From positions 1-34,550 of the forward strand of contig DLGW01000004.1 of assembly GCA_002482885.1 (NCBI GenBank): DNA of 34,550 nt, in the 5' to 3' direction. Both the position numbers and the translations under genes were made by a program. Numbering within the stretch: the first letter of the stretch is position 1; each line of letters begins with the position of its first letter. This DNA is from Flavobacteriaceae bacterium UBA7684 (lineage in GTDB: Bacteria > Bacteroidota > Bacteroidia > Flavobacteriales > Flavobacteriaceae). Below are positions 31,983 through 34,550 of this stretch, in pieces. The notes under the pieces are model-generated. The model was not told where the DNA came from. It made no database searches and worked only from the letters and a program-made list of their open reading frames with translations.

Positions 31983-32735
31983 ATGATTGAACCAATTAAA
32001 ATTTTACTTCAAGAATTCACCCCAATTTCTTTGTCAGAAATGGAGGAATCTGCTTTAATGAAAAGAAGTGATACCAAATTTTTAATTCCGTCGCATCAAT
32101 TTCCACACATCATAAAAAATTTAACGGCAGATTATTTTATATTAGAAATCGATCAGAATCGATTAATGACTTATCATTCTTTGTATTTTGATACCAGCGA
32201 TTTAAAATTTTATCACGACCACCACAACAAAAAGTCCAATCGAACCAAAATCCGATTAAGACAATACGTAGAGTCTAATTTGTCGTTCTTAGAAATCAAG
32301 CAAAAAAACGGAAAAGGAATCACCAAAAAAACCAGAATCAAGGTGGATTCTTTAGCGCCTTACACCATAGAGCAACAGCAAGTATTTATACAAGAAAATA
32401 CCCAGCAAGCATTGGAATTAAAACATTCCTTAACCAACCGGTTCCGTAGAATCACTTTAGTAAATAAAACAGATAAGGAAAGAGTAACGTTTGATTTCAA
32501 TATTTCTTTTACCACAGAATTAGGGACAGAAATTTGGGATGAGGTAGTCGTGGTAGAAGTAAAACAAGAAAAAGAAACTTCTGGTACGCGTATCCGAGAA
32601 GTGTTGAAACAGTTTCATTATTATCCGTTCAATATTAGCAAGTATTGTATGGGTATGGTTAAGTTGTATCCGCAGATTAAATACAATCGATTCAAAAAGA
32701 AAATTTTAAAATTAAACAAGATAAAATTAAGCTGA
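31983..32735 (+). CDS. VTC-like polyphosphate polymerase domain protein
   Basis: The 250-residue protein belongs to the VTC/CYTH-type triphosphate tunnel superfamily. Basic and acidic tunnel strands are visible: LMKRSDTKFLIPS, RTKIRLRQYV, SFLEIKQKNGKGITKKTRIKV, VTFDFNISF and VVVEVKQE. These supply the Lys, Arg and Glu residues that bind phosphate and metal in this fold. The last part, FNISKYCMGMVKLYP, is typical of the bacterial VTC-like group. I prefer ATG 31983; a GTG at 31962 would add 7 residues. The DUF4956 gene overlaps its stop by one base (TGATG), an arrangement that suggests linked function. Polyphosphate synthesis is inferred, not shown. Confidence 0.85.
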   Translation: MIEPIKILLQEFTPISLSEMEESALMKRSDTKFLIPSHQFPHIIKNLTADYFILEIDQNRLMTYHSLYFDTSDLKFYHDHHNKKSNRTKIRLRQYVESNLSFLEIKQKNGKGITKKTRIKVDSLAPYTIEQQQVFIQENTQQALELKHSLTNRFRRITLVNKTDKERVTFDFNISFTTELGTEIWDEVVVVEVKQEKETSGTRIREVLKQFHYYPFNISKYCMGMVKLYPQIKYNRFKKKILKLNKIKLS

Positions 32736-33343
32736 TGGAGTTTTTGGAAATCCCCCTAATTGACGATGACTTTTACAAAATGATGATGCGTTTTGTAATC
32801 AATATTTTCTTTTTAACCATAGTTATTCGGTTTTTATATTATATCAAATCGCGCCGAAAAGATTATTTGCTAACGTATTACATGATTAGTACCATTGTAT
32901 TCTTCTTGTGTTTTACCCTTAAAAAGTTCGAACTAGACGTAGGTATGGCGTTGGGCTTATTTGCCATTTTTGGTATTTTAAGGTACAGAACCAATCCTGT
33001 AGATATTCGCGAAATGACTTATCTATTTATTGTAATCGGTGTTTCGGTAATCAATGCTTTGGCGAATAAAAAAATGAGTTATGCCGAAATTATGACGGCT
33101 AATATTATTGTTGTTGTTTTATTAGCAGGGATTGAAAATTATTGGATTTTAAAACAAGAAGTAACCAAAGAAGTGGTTTACGAAAAAATAGAAAATATTA
33201 AACCTGAAAATTATAATCTGCTCAAATTAGATTTAGAAAGCAGAACAGGTTTACTCATTAATAAAGCAGAAGTTGGGGCTATTGATTTTATGAAAGACAC
33301 CGCTGTAATTACCATTTATTATTACAAGGATGCTAAAAGTTAA
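32735..33343 (+). CDS. DUF4956 domain-containing membrane protein
   Basis: The 202-residue protein has about four membrane segments in its first 130 residues and a soluble C-terminal part of about 65 residues. The family hallmark LGLFAIFGILRYRTNPVDIR lies near residues 72-92 and continues into EMTYLFIVIG. DUF4956 proteins are known to occur next to VTC-like polymerase genes, as here, but their activity is not established. It overlaps both neighbours, by 1 base upstream and 14 bases downstream. Confidence 0.88.
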   Translation: MEFLEIPLIDDDFYKMMMRFVINIFFLTIVIRFLYYIKSRRKDYLLTYYMISTIVFFLCFTLKKFELDVGMALGLFAIFGILRYRTNPVDIREMTYLFIVIGVSVINALANKKMSYAEIMTANIIVVVLLAGIENYWILKQEVTKEVVYEKIENIKPENYNLLKLDLESRTGLLINKAEVGAIDFMKDTAVITIYYYKDAKS

Positions 33344-34034
33344 CAGCCGATTTTTTCTGTTTTTATTATTCTTGCAAGCGTCTGTATATGCCCAAACTCA
33401 AGAAACTGTTTTGGTTCGTGATTTTGAATCTTGGACTTCGGTGGGAATTGCATATAAACCCAATAAAAAATGGTCATTTGAATTATTGGAACGATTACAG
33501 TTGAAAGACAACGCCTCGGTAGTAAGTGGTTATTTTACAGAAATAGAATCTGCTTATGCAATTACCAAACATTGGAAAATAGGGGCGGGATTTAGATACA
33601 TTCGAAACAACGACACCAAAGGAAAAATTCAAGGTTACGAAAACTTTCATCGCTATCATTTTGATTTAAAATATCAACACGACATCAAACGTTTTACGTT
33701 GGGCTATCGTCTAAGATATCAAACCAAAAGTGAATTAGGATTAAGTGGTGCCGATTTAGATGTTCCCAATCAAAATTTCCGTTTAAAATTAGATGTAGAT
33801 TATAATATTAAAAAGAGTAATTACACTCCTTCTTTGGGAGTTGATTTTTTTAATACTATTTCAGAATCTGGGGGTTTAGTTTTTTCTAAATATAGAATTA
33901 TAAGTGGAGTAGATTATCAATTCAAAACAGCAGGTAAAGTAGGATTGTTTTATCTAATAGATAAACAAGTTCATGTAGATTATCCTAAAACTACTCATGT
34001 GATTAGTTTAAAATATATGTATACGTTTAAATAA
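33330..34034 (+). CDS. DUF2490 domain-containing outer-membrane protein
   Basis: The 234-residue protein starts with a signal peptide (residues 1-21, ending VYA-Q) and continues with alternating amphipathic strands typical of a beta-barrel, ending YMYTFK with a terminal aromatic residue. DUF2490-type wording includes WTSVGIAYKPNKKWSFELLE and YRLRYQTKSE. It starts 14 bases before the end of the DUF4956 gene and closes a three-gene operon that reaches from the cytoplasmic membrane to the outer membrane. Specific function is unknown. Confidence 0.8.
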   Translation: MLKVNSRFFLFLLFLQASVYAQTQETVLVRDFESWTSVGIAYKPNKKWSFELLERLQLKDNASVVSGYFTEIESAYAITKHWKIGAGFRYIRNNDTKGKIQGYENFHRYHFDLKYQHDIKRFTLGYRLRYQTKSELGLSGADLDVPNQNFRLKLDVDYNIKKSNYTPSLGVDFFNTISESGGLVFSKYRIISGVDYQFKTAGKVGLFYLIDKQVHVDYPKTTHVISLKYMYTFK

Positions 34035-34067
34035 AAAAAAGGGCTTCAAATTTTGAAGCCCTTTTTT
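34034..34067. terminator. Bidirectional terminator between the DUF2490 gene and groEL
   Basis: GGGCTTCAAA (34041-34050) pairs with TTTGAAGCCC (34052-34061). An A8 tract precedes it and a T6 tract follows, so it serves both converging genes. Confidence 0.9.
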
Positions 34068-34090
34068 GTTTGAATAGGATGATTAAAAAA

Positions 34091-34550
34091 TTACATCATG
34101 CCTGGCATACCTCCACCCATTGGGTTTCCGCCACCAGCTGATTCTTCTTTAACATCTACTAAAGCACATTCGGTAGTTAAAATCATACCCGCAACAGAAG
34201 CTGCATTTTCTAATGCAACACGAGTTACTTTTTTAGGGTCAATAATACCTGCAGTTAACATGTTTACGTATTCGTCAGTTTTAGCATTGTAACCAAAATC
34301 TCCTGAACCTTCAGCAACTTTAGCCACAATTACAGAACCTTCTAAACCAGCATTTTCAACAATGGTTCTTAATGGAGCTTCAACCGCACGAGAAATAATT
34401 TGAATTCCTGTAGCCTCGTCAGCATTTTCAGTTTTAATGCCAGCTAAAACGCTTTTTGCTCTTAATAAAGCTACACCACCACCAGCAACAATTCCTTCTT
34501 CAACAGCTGCACGGGTTGCGTGTAAAGCATCATCAACTCTGTCTTTTTTC
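34091..34550 (-). CDS. groL: Chaperonin GroEL, C-terminal part (5' end outside the window)
   Basis: The reading frame on the minus strand runs open to the window edge and encodes about the last 153 residues of the 60-kDa chaperonin. Recognisable pieces are RVDDALHATRAAVEEGIVAGGG, split around the equatorial ATP-binding region, DPKKVTRVALENAASVAGM, and the C-terminal Gly-Met tail GGGMPGMM. The tail is the flexible end that hangs into the folding chamber. The rest of the gene, and any groES, lie beyond position 34550. Confidence 0.97.
   Translation of the reverse strand, partial: KKDRVDDALHATRAAVEEGIVAGGGVALLRAKSVLAGIKTENADEATGIQIISRAVEAPLRTIVENAGLEGSVIVAKVAEGSGDFGYNAKTDEYVNMLTAGIIDPKKVTRVALENAASVAGMILTTECALVDVKEESAGGGNPMGGGMPGMM

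Overview
The window reads as chromosome of a member of the Bacteroidota, most likely Flavobacteriaceae. The DNA is visibly AT-rich. Promoters carry the Bacteroidota -7 box (TAnnTTTG) instead of TATAAT, and Shine-Dalgarno sequences are mostly absent. Marker genes fit: exosortase XrtF with its flavobacterial partner, a secreted amylase with a type IX secretion (T9SS) C-terminal domain, a short RpoD without region 1.1, a fused ResB/CcsA protein and a PagL-like acyloxyacyl hydrolase.

Layout. 1-58: 3' end of a tRNA and its terminator. 247-2499: rpe and purH, each with its own -7 box. 2556-9041: cell-elongation operon mreB-mreC-mreD-mrdA-rodA running without a break into xrtF and its partner. 9081-10055 (minus): polyprenyl diphosphate synthase. 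10138-16882: operator-like inverted repeat, tetR, and a tripartite RND efflux operon (TolC, HlyD, RND permease). 16902-19709 (minus): secreted GH13 enzyme. 19825-20100: three stem-loops downstream of tRNA-Asp. 20128-21054 (minus): DUF58 protein. 21177-22040: rpoD. 22075-28387 (minus): pyrF, a four-helix-bundle protein, prfA, PagL-like hydrolase and ccsBA. 28479-31909: DUF2520 protein, KdsC-like phosphatase, UbiA-family prenyltransferase, Maf and a small MscS channel. 31983-34034: VTC-like polymerase, DUF4956 and DUF2490 proteins. 34091 to the end (minus): 3' part of groEL.

Most genes are ordinary housekeeping. The most unusual signal is non-coding. Five separate loci (104-152, 22875-22913, 23316-23345, 29759-29788, 29829-29858) carry degenerate arrays in which a GC, GG or CC dinucleotide recurs exactly every 7 bases while the bases between vary. 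Two of them, facing opposite ways, bracket the small four-helix-bundle gene. One is a near-perfect heptamer tract that encodes the N-terminus of PyrF and is a canonical G-quadruplex motif on the opposite strand. A separate dyad element at 24499-24591 supplies the stop codon of the PagL-like gene. Other points worth a look are the cryptic exosortase pair inside the cell-shape operon, the structured RNA between tRNA-Asp and the amylase gene, the VTC/DUF4956/DUF2490 operon, and two extra membrane segments in the RND pump.
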